Source of the DNA: Anoplopoma fimbria
Taxonomy: Eukaryota; Chordata; Actinopteri; Perciformes; Anoplopomatidae
NCBI RefSeq assembly: GCF_027596085.1
Contig: NC_072458.1
Location: forward strand, 2,304,001 to 2,368,000
Reading direction: 5' to 3'
DNA length: 64,000 nucleotides
The number at the start of each line of letters is the position of its first letter. Within the stretch, counting starts at the first letter, position 1. Below, in pieces: positions 53,001 to 64,000 of this stretch. The notes beneath the pieces are model-generated. The model saw nothing but the letters and a program-made list of their open reading frames with translations. It had not been told where the DNA came from and did no database searches. Made by a program: the position numbers and the translations under genes.

Positions 53001-54006
53001 CAGACAGAAACTATTATAACTATTTTATTGCACAGGTATTTTTAGTGTCATGTGGTCTACTGGGAGCACATATCCTGTTAATATCAACATTTTAAGATAA
53101 AATAAGATAATCCTTTATTAGTCCCGCAGCGGGGACATTTACAGGATGACAGCAGCATAGAGGATAGTGCAAACAAGAGACATAGTAAAAAAACAAGATC
53201 AAAAATAAGTATTATAAATAAGCAAATGAGCAATAAAAAATAAAAAACAGTAAAGAATTTACAGTAGCTTAAATATTATATATTCAGACATATACAGAAT
53301 CCACAGTAAATTAAATATTATATATACAGACAGAAACTATTATAACTATTTTATTGCACAGTGTATTTGTATTGCACAGGTTTTTAGTGTCATGTGGTCT
53401 ACTGGGAGCACATATCCTGTTAATATCAACATTTTAAGATAAAATAAAATAAAATAATCCTTTATTAGTACCGCAGCATAGGACATTTACAGGATTACAG
53501 CAGCATAGAGGATAGTGCAAACAAGAGACGTAGTGAAAAAACAAGATCAAAAATAAGTAATTATAAATAAGCAAATGAGCAATAAAAAACAGTAAAAAAC
53601 AGTAAATAATCCACAGTAACTGAAATATTATATATACAGACATATACAGAATCCACAGTAACTGAAATATTATATATACAGACATATATAGAATCCACAG
53701 TTACTGAAATATTATATATACAGACATATACAGAATCCACAGTTACTGAATAAGATAAAATAAGATAATCCTTAATAAATAATAAGCAGCGGGGACATTT
53801 ACAGGATTACAGCAGCATAGAGGATAGTGCAAACAAGAGACATAGTAAAAAAACATATATGATCAAAAATAAGTATTATAAATAAGCAAATGAGCAATAA
53901 AAACAGTAAATAATCCACAGTAACTGAAATATTATATATACAGATAGAAACTATTATAACTATTGTATTGGACAGAGTATTTGTATTGCACAGGTTTTTA
54001 GTGTCA
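50075..54006. repeat. Tandem repeat array with nested 42-bp minisatellite
   Basis: At least eight head-to-tail copies of one unit begin with AAGATAATCCTTTATTAGT, near 50075, 51165, 51781, 52240, 52611, 53094, 53436 and 53751. Each continues through CAGCAGCATAGAGGATAGTG, AACAAGAGACATAAGTAAAA and GCAAATGAGCAATAAAA. Most end in ATTGCACAGGTTTTTAGTGT and ATATCAACATTTTAAGAT. Inside the units a 42-bp motif (AGAATCCACAGTAACTGAAA plus AT-rich and CAGACATATAC) is repeated from once to more than ten times. Unit length therefore varies from about 310 to over 1000 bp. Open frames reading VDSVYVCIYNISVT are translations of the minisatellite and not genes. The head resembles terminal sequences of fish interspersed repeats (compare 54897 and 56110). 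Confidence 0.93.
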
Positions 54007-54244
54007 TGTTATGTCATGTGTCATTAGTTATTGTTATTAGTTTTAACTGTTTAAAAAACAACATCCGTGACATCTATTGAAGTTCGACACTTCTGTAAAG
54101 GAAAACTATTATTATTATTATTATTATGATTATTATTGAGCAGGTGCTTGCTGTTTCTGTTATGAATTATTTACAGTGTAGATAAACTGTTTACTTTGGT
54201 TTATGTTAATTAGATGGGAGGGGAACTATCTTGTTAGTTGAACT

Positions 54245-54338
54245 CATCTCTGACGTCAGACGTACACGCCGCGGCTGGTAAAAACTTCTCCACAACCACA
54301 GGAAGTAATTCGTACATCCGGGTTACCAAAGTCAGGTG
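54245..54338 (+). promoter_or_regulatory. Candidate orphan promoter and first exon
   Basis: A GC-rich patch in AT-rich surroundings contains a CRE-like TGACGTCAGACGT near 54252, a CCGCGG site, an ETS-type ACAGGAAGTAA near 54299 and a donor-like AAAGTCAG/GTGAGC near 54335. The pattern resembles a small CpG promoter plus first exon pointing away from ago2. No downstream coding exon that it could splice to was recognised. Confidence 0.3.
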
Positions 54339-54495
54339 AGCCAACACTCAGCCCTGTTTACACCTTCAGTTATTGATATAAGAGGAGACGTGACCATGTG
54401 CGTTTGTTGTGATTACTTTTTGGCTTGCAGCTAATAAAACAAGGAATTTAAGTTTATGGACTAAAAGCTTTGGCCTTCAGGTGGAGTAGACCACC

Positions 54496-54835
54496 TTTAA
54501 TAATAATAATAATAATAATAATGGATTTTATTTATATAGCACACTTTAAAATACAAAGAAGTCTCAAGGTGCTGCACAGGGTAGAACAATCACAATAATC
54601 AAATATAATAATAAAACGCTAAAAACAAACAAAAAATAAAATAAGAATTTAAATTAATTAATTAATTTAATCATAATGAAATCTAAGAATATCTATTAAA
54701 ACTGAACAACCACCCAAACACAAGCAATCTAAATTACCAAGACCTTAGGGGAGGCAGAGAGGAACAGGTGAGTTTTAAGATTTGATTTAAAAGCCTTCAA
54801 CTCTTACCTTTCACAGGTAAGAGTTGAATGATATA
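54496..54835. repeat. Dispersed repeat with (AAT)n head
   Basis: An AAT run leads into GGATTTTATTTATATAGCAC, then AAGTCTCAAGGTGCTGCACA and, later, GAGGCAGAGAGGAACAGGTG with AGTTTTAAGATTTGATTTAA. These phrases are typical of a common fish interspersed repeat. The class is not assigned. The inverted pair TCTTACCTTTCACAGGTAAGA near 54804 forms a short hairpin. Confidence 0.65.
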
Positions 54836-54837
54836 CA

Positions 54838-54843
54838 TTATTA

Positions 54844-54897
<54 letters not shown>
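54838..54897. repeat. (ATT)n microsatellite
   Basis: About 18 ATT units directly abutting the left arm of the foldback element. Confidence 0.95.
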
Positions 54898-54900
<3 letters not shown>

Positions 54901-55472
54901 TCCTTTATTGATCCCCATGGGGGAAATTCGGGTGTTGCAGCAGCTCAACTACATAGAAACAGATAATAAATACAACATTATACAATATTTTTTTATTGTA
55001 TAATATGTTGTAACATGCAATTTATTGTAGTATGTGTATTTATTGTCTGTGTAGTTGTATAGTATGTGTATTTACATGTAGTAATTTATGTCTGTGTAGT
55101 TGTATAGTATGTGTATTTATTGTCTGTGTAGTTGTATAGTATGTGTATTTATTGTCTGTGTAGTTGTATTATTTATTGTCTGTGTAGTTGTTAGTATGTG
55201 TATTTATTGTCTGTGTAGTTGTATAGTATGTGTATTTATTGTCTGTGTAGTTGTATAGTATGTGTATTTATTGTCTGTGTAGTTGTATAGTATGTGTATT
55301 TATTGTCTGTGTAGTTGTATAGTATGTGTATTTATTGTCTGTGTAGTTGTATAGTATGTGTATTTATTGTCTGTGTAGTTGTATAGTATGTGTATTTATT
55401 GTCTGTGTCTGTGTAGTTGAGCTGCTGCAACACTTGAATTTCCCCCATGGGGATCAATAAAGGAATATAATA
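54893..55472. mobile_element. Foldback (MITE-like) element with internal 32-bp tandem repeat
   Basis: The left arm (54893-54953) reads TTATATTCCTTTATTGATCC and on through CCATGGGGGAAATT to GTTGCAGCAGCTCAAC. The right arm (55414-55472) is its nearly exact reverse complement. Between them a ~32-bp unit (TAGTATGTGTATTTATTGTC plus TGTGTAGTTG) repeats about a dozen times. There is no transposase. Long inverted ends around tandem repeats describe a foldback or non-autonomous DNA element, though two opposed copies of a shorter repeat would look the same. Confidence 0.7.
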
Positions 55473-56107
55473 AGTATTTATTATCTTTTAAATAAAAATA
55501 AAAATGTCTTAAACAATGTTTGATTGTTAAGGAATTACGAGTCCTGGTAAAAGAGCAACGAAACAAGTTATTAAGCGCCATTATTAAGTAGCCTAATATT
55601 TGAAATATATTTAATTAATTTATTCAGTGTCTCCCTCCTGTTGACGTGATAGCGCCCCCGGCGGTGGGTGGGGGTAATGCTTGTTCGGTTTTGGGGAAAC
55701 GGTATTCGACACAACACCTGTTCCATCAATGCAATTGTACTTCTCTGTTCCTCTCCACTGTGTGTACTACACTGAGTACTGTGTGTCCAGGGTGTGATGC
55801 CATACTGGTAATATATGAGACTGGATACAATGTAATGGCAAATACTGTATATCTAGAGATGTCTAACCTCACACCTGTTGCACTAAGTCAGATTTTTTTA
55901 TTTTTTTTAATAAGCTTGTATTTTAAATCCTAGATTTGGACAAAATGGCATGATAAAGTGAGATCAAATTCCTCATCCATTCTTCTTTGTCATTATATTT
56001 CTTTGTGGGAGTGCAGCTTCCCAGTTTGGCCACTAGTCGGCGCTGCTCACCACTGAATGTGCAGACTGGGGGGGGCTGATTGATTTTTGTATTCTCTGCA
56101 GCAGGTT

Positions 56108-56235
56108 TTAAGATGAGATAAGATACGATGAATCTTTAATGATCCCGTTGGGGAAACTGGTCAATTTTTTATTTTATTGCAATATTATACACAATCCAAG
56201 TGCAGTTGGCATGGTGTAAAAAAATAAATGAAAAA
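56108..56235. repeat. Fragment of dispersed repeat
   Basis: GATAAGATACGATGAATCTT followed by TAATGATCCCGTTGGGGAAA is a diverged relative of the heads at 50075 and 54897, suggesting a third member of the same broad repeat family in this intergenic region. Confidence 0.55.
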
Positions 56236-56559
56236 AAGCTTATGTGGGAGGATAACTATTGCTAGGTGTGGAATCTATTTCATAGCACATTAAATATATT
56301 GGATTCGCTGATTAATACACTGTTCATATTGTATTTAACACTGCTAAATGTAAGACTTTATATTCAGGAATATATGCGAATATAACACAATAACGACTTT
56401 ACTCAATAATGAGTTATTCTGTTTATTATTTCTCCTTTAATGTGAAATGACATTTGATTTAGTGCAGTCATTCGGGGTAAAAAAAAACAATAAAAACGAG
56501 TCTGATTTAATACAAATGCATGAAGAAAGAATAATGCAATAACCGGCCAGTCTTCCAGC

Positions 56560-56977
56560 AATGGGCCCTTTTATAATCAACTTGTGTCCTTCTAATTCAT
56601 CCTCCTTAAACTACCAACACTTTAATTGCTCCCATTGATTGATAGTATAAAAACACAACAATGCAGCCTGGTAGCCCGGGTGGTTCCCCCACCTATAAGG
56701 AAGCTGGCTGAGTGAATTGGGTGTAGCTGTGTGTAGCTGTGTGTGTGTGCTCCTCGGCCAATGGAACCAGATCCTCCCTGCAGTGCGTAAGAGCGTTTTT
56801 AGGATTTAACCAAGTCTCTGCTGCAGGGCTGGCTGCAGTCTCCACCAGAGCCCGACGGCCTGAGAGCCTTCCAGCAATGCCAGTGTAGATTTTTTTATTT
56901 TTTGTTGTTTGTTTTTATTCCTTCAATCTTTTTTTTCTAATCGAATAAAAACAAACCCACGCGTTCCCTCTCGAAGT
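56560..56977 (+). promoter_or_regulatory. dlx5a: dlx5a promoter and 5' UTR
   Basis: Complex sequence upstream of the dlx5a start contains TTTAATTGCTCCCATTGATT (homeodomain and PBX-like words), a TATA-like GTATAAAAACAC near 56645 and a CCAAT box (CGGCCAATGG near 56756). There is a second TATA-like CACCTATAAGG near 56690. Which motif sets the start is not clear; the CCAAT element and downstream G+C-rich segment suggest a start near 56770-56830. Confidence 0.5.
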
Positions 56978-58564
<1,587 letters not shown>

Positions 58565-58770
58565 AGAAGAAGAAAAAACACATAAAAAATGTTCATTTCA
58601 CATCTTTTCTTTTTTTTTTTCTCCTTCTATGGGACTCGTGTTCAAATTTCAGAGGAATATGCAAATGTATTTGATGACAGTCATAGAAGAAACGTGTAAA
58701 ATGTGTAAATGTGTGCATGTAATTTATTGCATTTTGGAAGACTATTAAACGTTTAAATGGACAATGGAAC
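58565..58770 (+). other. dlx5a: dlx5a 3' UTR
   Basis: Sequence after the stop. ATTAAA at 58744-58749 is a possible cleavage signal, and the UTR may well continue further. Confidence 0.45.
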
Positions 58771-59899
58771 TTTAAACCTCCGGCCTCAGTGCAGTCTCTC
58801 GTTATTCTAACCTTCAGTTATTTACACTGAACATCTCCACTAAGGCTGTAAATCACAGCTGGTCCGTTTTGAGATTTATCTAGAAAATGTCGTAATTCTT
58901 AGTTGTTTTTCTTCGCCATAATACCCAGGATTTATATTTATTCTGTGATTTTTATTTTGTATTTTTTGTATTTTTATTCGAGTTATTTACCCAACACAGA
59001 TTTAACAATTGTCGAGGAGAAGAGGATACAAACTCTGCCTTTTTGTGAGGACTGGGCCTTTTTTTTTTTTCCTTTATGATCAGGTACATTTTAATCTACA
59101 TTTGTGAAGATATAGAAGGATAATAATTACAGTGCAAATGTATGATTTTATTAAAAAGAATATGAAAAATGTGTTATTGAAAATACATTTCTGAGAAAAC
59201 ATGTCGTCTACCACTGTGAGCCTTAACCAACCACAATGATTAACAATCACCAACATTAAACACCGATGTTTCTTCAACTGGATCGATTTGTACTATAACA
59301 TTCCTGATTTTGATTTCTGCAAAATATCATAATAGTCCTATAATATTTTATAAAGACTAATATTGTGTCTGTAGAAGTCAAGTCGTCCTTGATATTATTT
59401 TTCCTGTAATTTCTAATTCATGGTGAAATCAAATGATTTGTCTCTCTAATAATCCATATTTTTAAATGAACTCAATAATTTCACAGTATTTTACTATGTA
59501 TTCCCCCTCATATCTAATATTCTAAAATGAATTATAATTAATATTATTGCATTCACTCCTCCTGCCTCTGGTCACTAGCAGACTGATCACCTTTCCATCA
59601 CTCATGTTGTGTTTTAGGAGAACAGATTGAGGCTTTGAGCTGGTTCCTGCTCTCCGGCTCCTCAGCAGACAGTCTGCAGTCGCTCTCGCTTTGTGTCCTC
59701 TACAATTAGCCGCTTTGAATGGCAGAGAGGAGGCGAGGGGGGCGGCACGGAGATCTGAGACAATCCGCATTCCTGTGGGGGTAGACCGGCTCCAGAGGCC
59801 TGCCACTGCCGGCCGCAGCCCACCTTCCGGGTGAAATGAAAAAAGGAAAGAAAAAGAAAAAAGAAAGACAGAGAGAGAGAGAGAGAAAAGGAAAATCCT

Positions 59900-60060
59900 C
59901 CACAATTTCACCATGTTATTAGCAGCCAGTAATACCAGCGCAGATAAACCACTAAACAAACCGTGCCACTGTGGGGAACATGGGGGTTTGAAAATTGATC
60001 TAATTGAATTTGCCCGACCATATGCTCAAAGATAGAAGAGAGGGTTTTTAAGTTTTTTTA
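59900..60060. promoter_or_regulatory. Candidate conserved enhancer block
   Basis: Unique sequence includes CAGATAAACCACTAAACAAA (FOX-like) and GAAAATTGATCTAATTGAAT (homeodomain-like), abutting the first CA array. It lies in the interval known to hold dlx5/6 enhancers. Its identity as a conserved element is a judgement without alignment. Confidence 0.4.

Positions 60061-60062
<2 letters not shown>

Positions 60063-60145
<83 letters not shown>
60063..60145. repeat. (CA)n array 1
   Basis: About 41 CA units with no interruption. Confidence 0.97.
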
Positions 60146-60148
<3 letters not shown>

Positions 60149-60229
60149 AACACCGCCTCTGACCCACACACTGACCCATGCATGTTACCATTTCAACCTG
60201 ACACAGAATTCCTCTTCCTGATTGCAGAC

Positions 60230-60232
<3 letters not shown>

Positions 60233-60309
<77 letters not shown>
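60233..60309. repeat. (CA)n array 2
   Basis: About 38 CA units with no interruption. Confidence 0.97.
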
Positions 60310-60313
<4 letters not shown>

Positions 60314-60471
60314 CCACACACAACTTGTTTGCCTAACTTGTGCTGTAGGCTAAACGGTAGTCCTGTAATTACAACGCGAGCAGGTCACTCGAGAAATTTA
60401 GATTTTTCTCATTGCACGTGCACGATCTCAAGAACACTCAGGCACGCGCACAACCTCATGCACCACACGCA

Positions 60472-60710
<239 letters not shown>

Positions 60711-60829
60711 TGGTGCCATTATATCGAGAGCCCCCGTTTATTTCCAACCGAACATTTTCCACTCAGTTTCTCCCCGTTTTGCAAATCGAGTCTAAATAAT
60801 GACAGTTAGTTTTACTGGACAGCTTCAAC

Positions 60830-60942
60830 TGTAACACTCCACAATAATTATTCTCCAGGATTAGGGCTTCCATTATCATAATCTGGACATTGACAATTAC
60901 CTATAATTTGCAAAGATGCGCTTGGTTCTTGATTGCAGAGGG

Positions 60943-60943
<1 letters not shown>
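60830..60943. promoter_or_regulatory. Candidate I56-type dlx enhancer
   Basis: Unique block with closely spaced homeodomain cores: CACAATAATTATTCTCC, GGGCTTCCATTATCATAATC, GACATTGACAATTACC and TATAATTTGC. It matches the general make-up of the intergenic dlx enhancers, which bind DLX proteins at TAATT sites. It is interrupted on its right by a poly(T) run and seems to continue beyond it (60990-61050). Assignment to I56i or I56ii is not made. Confidence 0.5.

Positions 60944-60985
<42 letters not shown>
60944..60985. repeat. Poly(T) run, 42 bases
   Basis: Forty-two consecutive T. It splits what looks like one conserved block and could be the tail of a lost retrocopy or simple slippage. Confidence 0.97.
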
Positions 60986-61040
60986 CCCCAAGCTCGCCAT
61001 CACTAAACAGTGACAGTAATAACAGCTAATTTTGCAGGCA

Positions 61041-61159
61041 ATATATAAGAGCTTACCGGGGTGTGCAAACACTTTCCCACCTGGATTTGCTTATTCAACC
61101 ACCGGCAGTAAAACCGTGCAGAGCTTCTTTGGTTTCCTGTGTTAGAGAAGCGGAGGAAG
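61041..61159 (+). ncRNA. Candidate TATA promoter and first exon of a dlx6a-antisense RNA
   Basis: ATATATAAGAGC at 61041 is a good TATA box following the candidate enhancer. About 30 bases downstream begins a stretch without repeats that ends in a strong donor (CGGAGGAAG/GTAAGG at 61160). A transcript from here on the + strand would run towards and antisense to dlx6a, as Evf2/DLX6-AS1 does in mammals. No coding potential was seen. It is inferred from signals alone. Confidence 0.35.
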
Positions 61160-61479
61160 GTAAGGACGAGCCTCGTTTTCATGCCTGTGACTATTCCTGA
61201 GCTTAAAGTTAGTTAAAACCATGTATTCGGGGCTATGACAGAGAACATTTTCCTTTATTAGTTGGAGGTAGTCTTTGTATTGTGGATATATATATTGTGT
61301 TGTGAGGGTGGTATACAGTTAATCTGCTGATCATTGTGGGAGATCTTGCCAGGTGCTGTAGGAGCTTTTATATGAGAAGACTGCTGCATATAGTGCATTA
61401 GCTCCAGTTGATGGAGCTCACAGAGCAAGAAGTGACACATCCCCCCCCCCACCCCATATATGTCACTCTGCTGCACTTT

Positions 61480-61972
<493 letters not shown>

Positions 61973-62239
61973 TTCATCTATCTGTCTCATCTGTGTTATT
62001 TAGTTTATCAAAACCTTTTTTTTCCATTTGCAAAACACGATGAAACGTGTCAGTTCATGCATCTGAATAAACCCAACTGTGTATTTATGAGCCTTGTTGA
62101 TGTTTACTCCACTGCTGCTCCGGGCTCCCTGCAGCCTGCGGATCAGGGTGCACATGGCCCCATGAGCAGGAGAGGCCCCTGCCGTTTTGGGGCCCCAGGT
62201 AGGCTGAATGTGCACCAGTGGGACATCCAGCCTTGACAG

Positions 62240-62640
62240 CTGCATGGAGCTTTTCAGCGTTGTAATTTCAGATAATATCCCGAGCTCTCTCTCTCTTCTC
62301 GGCAATTTGTATGTGAATAACCGAATAATTTCCCCTTTTGTTCCATCTGTGCTACCTCAAATCCAAATAAAGATGCCTTTTAGTATTAAAAGTGGTAGAA
62401 AATTACAGGTAATTATCTTTGACGGTAAAAACGCTGTAATCAGCGGGCTACATCAAAAATTACCCTAATTATGCCTGCATTTATGAGAATGGAGGAAAAA
62501 AAAGCCTCACTTGGATAAAAACCCACAAATTGTCCCAAATATCTCCTTCATATTGAACGAAGCTGCAGCTGGCTGCTTTGTTCAGCATCGATCCCGTGGA
62601 GCTTGGCATTTAACGGCCTGCATTAGGACGGAGAGAAGGG
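62240..62640. promoter_or_regulatory. Candidate I56-type dlx enhancer (right block)
   Basis: About 400 bp of unique sequence dense in homeodomain cores: TTGTAATTTCAGATAATATC near 62259, CCGAATAATTTCCCC near 62321, AATTACAGGTAATTATC near 62401 and ACCCTAATTATGCC near 62462. Paired TAATT sites are the known DLX-binding feature of the I56i enhancer. Position between the convergent genes agrees. Not confirmed by alignment. Confidence 0.5.
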
Positions 62641-63350
62641 AGAAAACATTTTGTCAATACTTCTAATAATTGAGGGTGAAATGACAAGATAAGCTGGACC
62701 TGGAGCACATGTCTTTGGAGGTGAATGTAGACAGGGTAAGTTCATTTCCTCCGGTGTTGAGTGCATTTGATAAATCTATATTCAGTGGCGCTTTGTGATT
62801 TATTTAAAATGTTTACTCTGATGGCTTTTCACTGAGCACCGTGTCATTGCTTCATGTTGTCTGTGAGAGGCTCGTATACACACTGGGAATGGGCCTGTAA
62901 GAATGTCATGTTGGCCCAATATGAAGCATAAAAAGGCCTAGTTTAATGTGAATTTCAGAAATCATGCAACAGCAGGCATCTGTTTTGAGTCACGGTTTAC
63001 TCAATCTGACAAAAAACATAAAAAGTGTATGTACAACTCAAATCGCAGATTATATTTACAGACAGACAATTTGCTTGGTTTTGCATGTTGGAGAAACAAC
63101 CCAAAAATATAGGAGCAGTCAGGGAGTCCACCTCGGGAGTGTAAAGCAGTCTTTTTTTTTTTTCCCAACGTGGCTGAAATGTCACTGATAATATTTGGTA
63201 TATTGACGTTCAGATGTTGACATGAATGAAAGCATAACAAATATGCGAGCCCACTGAACTGAACAGCCATGTACGCTAAAAAAAAAAAAAAAAAGGTTAG
63301 TTCCCTTGTTCTGTGTCTTCACACCTCGGCTGCGTTTTTCTTTTATCCTT

Positions 63351-63353
63351 CAG
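63351..63353 (+). other. Strong + strand splice acceptor antisense to dlx6a
   Basis: A pyrimidine-rich tract (TTTTTCTTTTATCCTTCAG) ends at 63353 on the strand opposite dlx6a, just beyond its stop codon. With the donor at 62736/62737 (GACAGG/GTAAGT) it could build a spliced + strand transcript crossing dlx6a exon 3. Signal-based only. Confidence 0.3.
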
Positions 63354-63470
63354 CAGAGGAGCAGCCGAGGGGTTTCTCCTCTCCAGCATCCAGCATCCAG
63401 TCTCTGACACAAATTGTAGGCTACGTTGGAAACTGCATGAAGATCCGGAGGCCCTCCAGGTCCCATCAGT

Positions 63471-64000
<530 letters not shown>

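Noticed and set aside
50127..53685. Many reverse-strand open frames of 60-143 codons reading VDSVYVCIYNISVT
   Set aside because: They are translations of the 42-bp minisatellite (42 is a multiple of 3, so the frame stays open) and have no start, splice or family support.
50075..54006. Regularly spaced repeats that might suggest a CRISPR array
   Set aside because: The 42-bp units are head-to-tail with no unique spacers, no cas genes are present, and the DNA is clearly vertebrate.
54893..55472. An autonomous DNA transposon
   Set aside because: Only inverted ends and a tandem array are present. There is no transposase frame, so at most it is non-autonomous.
59522..59959. 145-codon reverse-strand open frame between dlx5a and dlx6a
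   Set aside because: It runs through GC-rich and GA-rich non-coding DNA, has no recognisable domain, and its Leu/Ser/Phe run derives from a purine tract on the + strand.

Overview
This is vertebrate, specifically teleost fish, genomic DNA. Genes are split into short exons by GT-AG introns. Dinucleotide and tetranucleotide repeats are long, and several interspersed repeats are of types common in bony fish. The encoded proteins are fish-type NPY, MPP6/PALS2, AGO2, Dlx5a and Dlx6a. No prokaryotic, phage or CRISPR-like content was seen.

Layout. (1) 1-4440 is intergenic, with one long (TG)n tract. (2) 4485-6870 holds npy on the + strand, complete: a TATA box, one non-coding exon, three coding exons and a 99-residue prepropeptide. 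(3) About 8030-29315 holds mpp6 (pals2) on the + strand. It has a CpG-rich promoter and non-coding first exon near 8.0-8.2 kb, a very long first intron, a possible N-terminal extension exon at 18.3 kb and eleven core coding exons from 22.2 to 28.4 kb. (4) About 31440-50040 holds ago2 on the - strand, tail to tail with mpp6. Twenty coding exons encode 871 residues, probably followed by a very long 3' UTR. (5) 50075-54006 is a tandem array of a ~310-620 bp repeat with a nested 42-bp minisatellite. Behind it lie a possible orphan promoter, a foldback element and other dispersed repeats. (6) 56560-58750 holds dlx5a on the + strand, complete (286 residues). (7) 58750-63470 is the dlx5a/dlx6a intergenic region. 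It has candidate enhancer blocks of the I56 type, a possible antisense RNA promoter, and large CA and TATC arrays between them. (8) 63471-64000 is the 3' part of dlx6a on the - strand, cut by the window edge.

The genes are not an operon. Dlx5a and dlx6a form the classic convergent bigene pair that shares intergenic enhancers. The npy-mpp6 adjacency is an old vertebrate linkage. Ago2 lying between mpp6 and dlx5a is unlike the human arrangement and points to teleost rearrangement.

The most informative protein observation is in ago2. The second residue of the PIWI catalytic tetrad is Asp instead of Glu, and a Phe next to the third is Tyr. These match the two changes reported to impair slicing in teleost Argonaute2. 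I found no clearly new biological system. The best leads are the candidate antisense transcript in the dlx bigene, the mpp6 N-terminal extension and the structured repeats. Exon borders were derived by hand from splice consensus, reading frame and recalled family sequences, with no database search.
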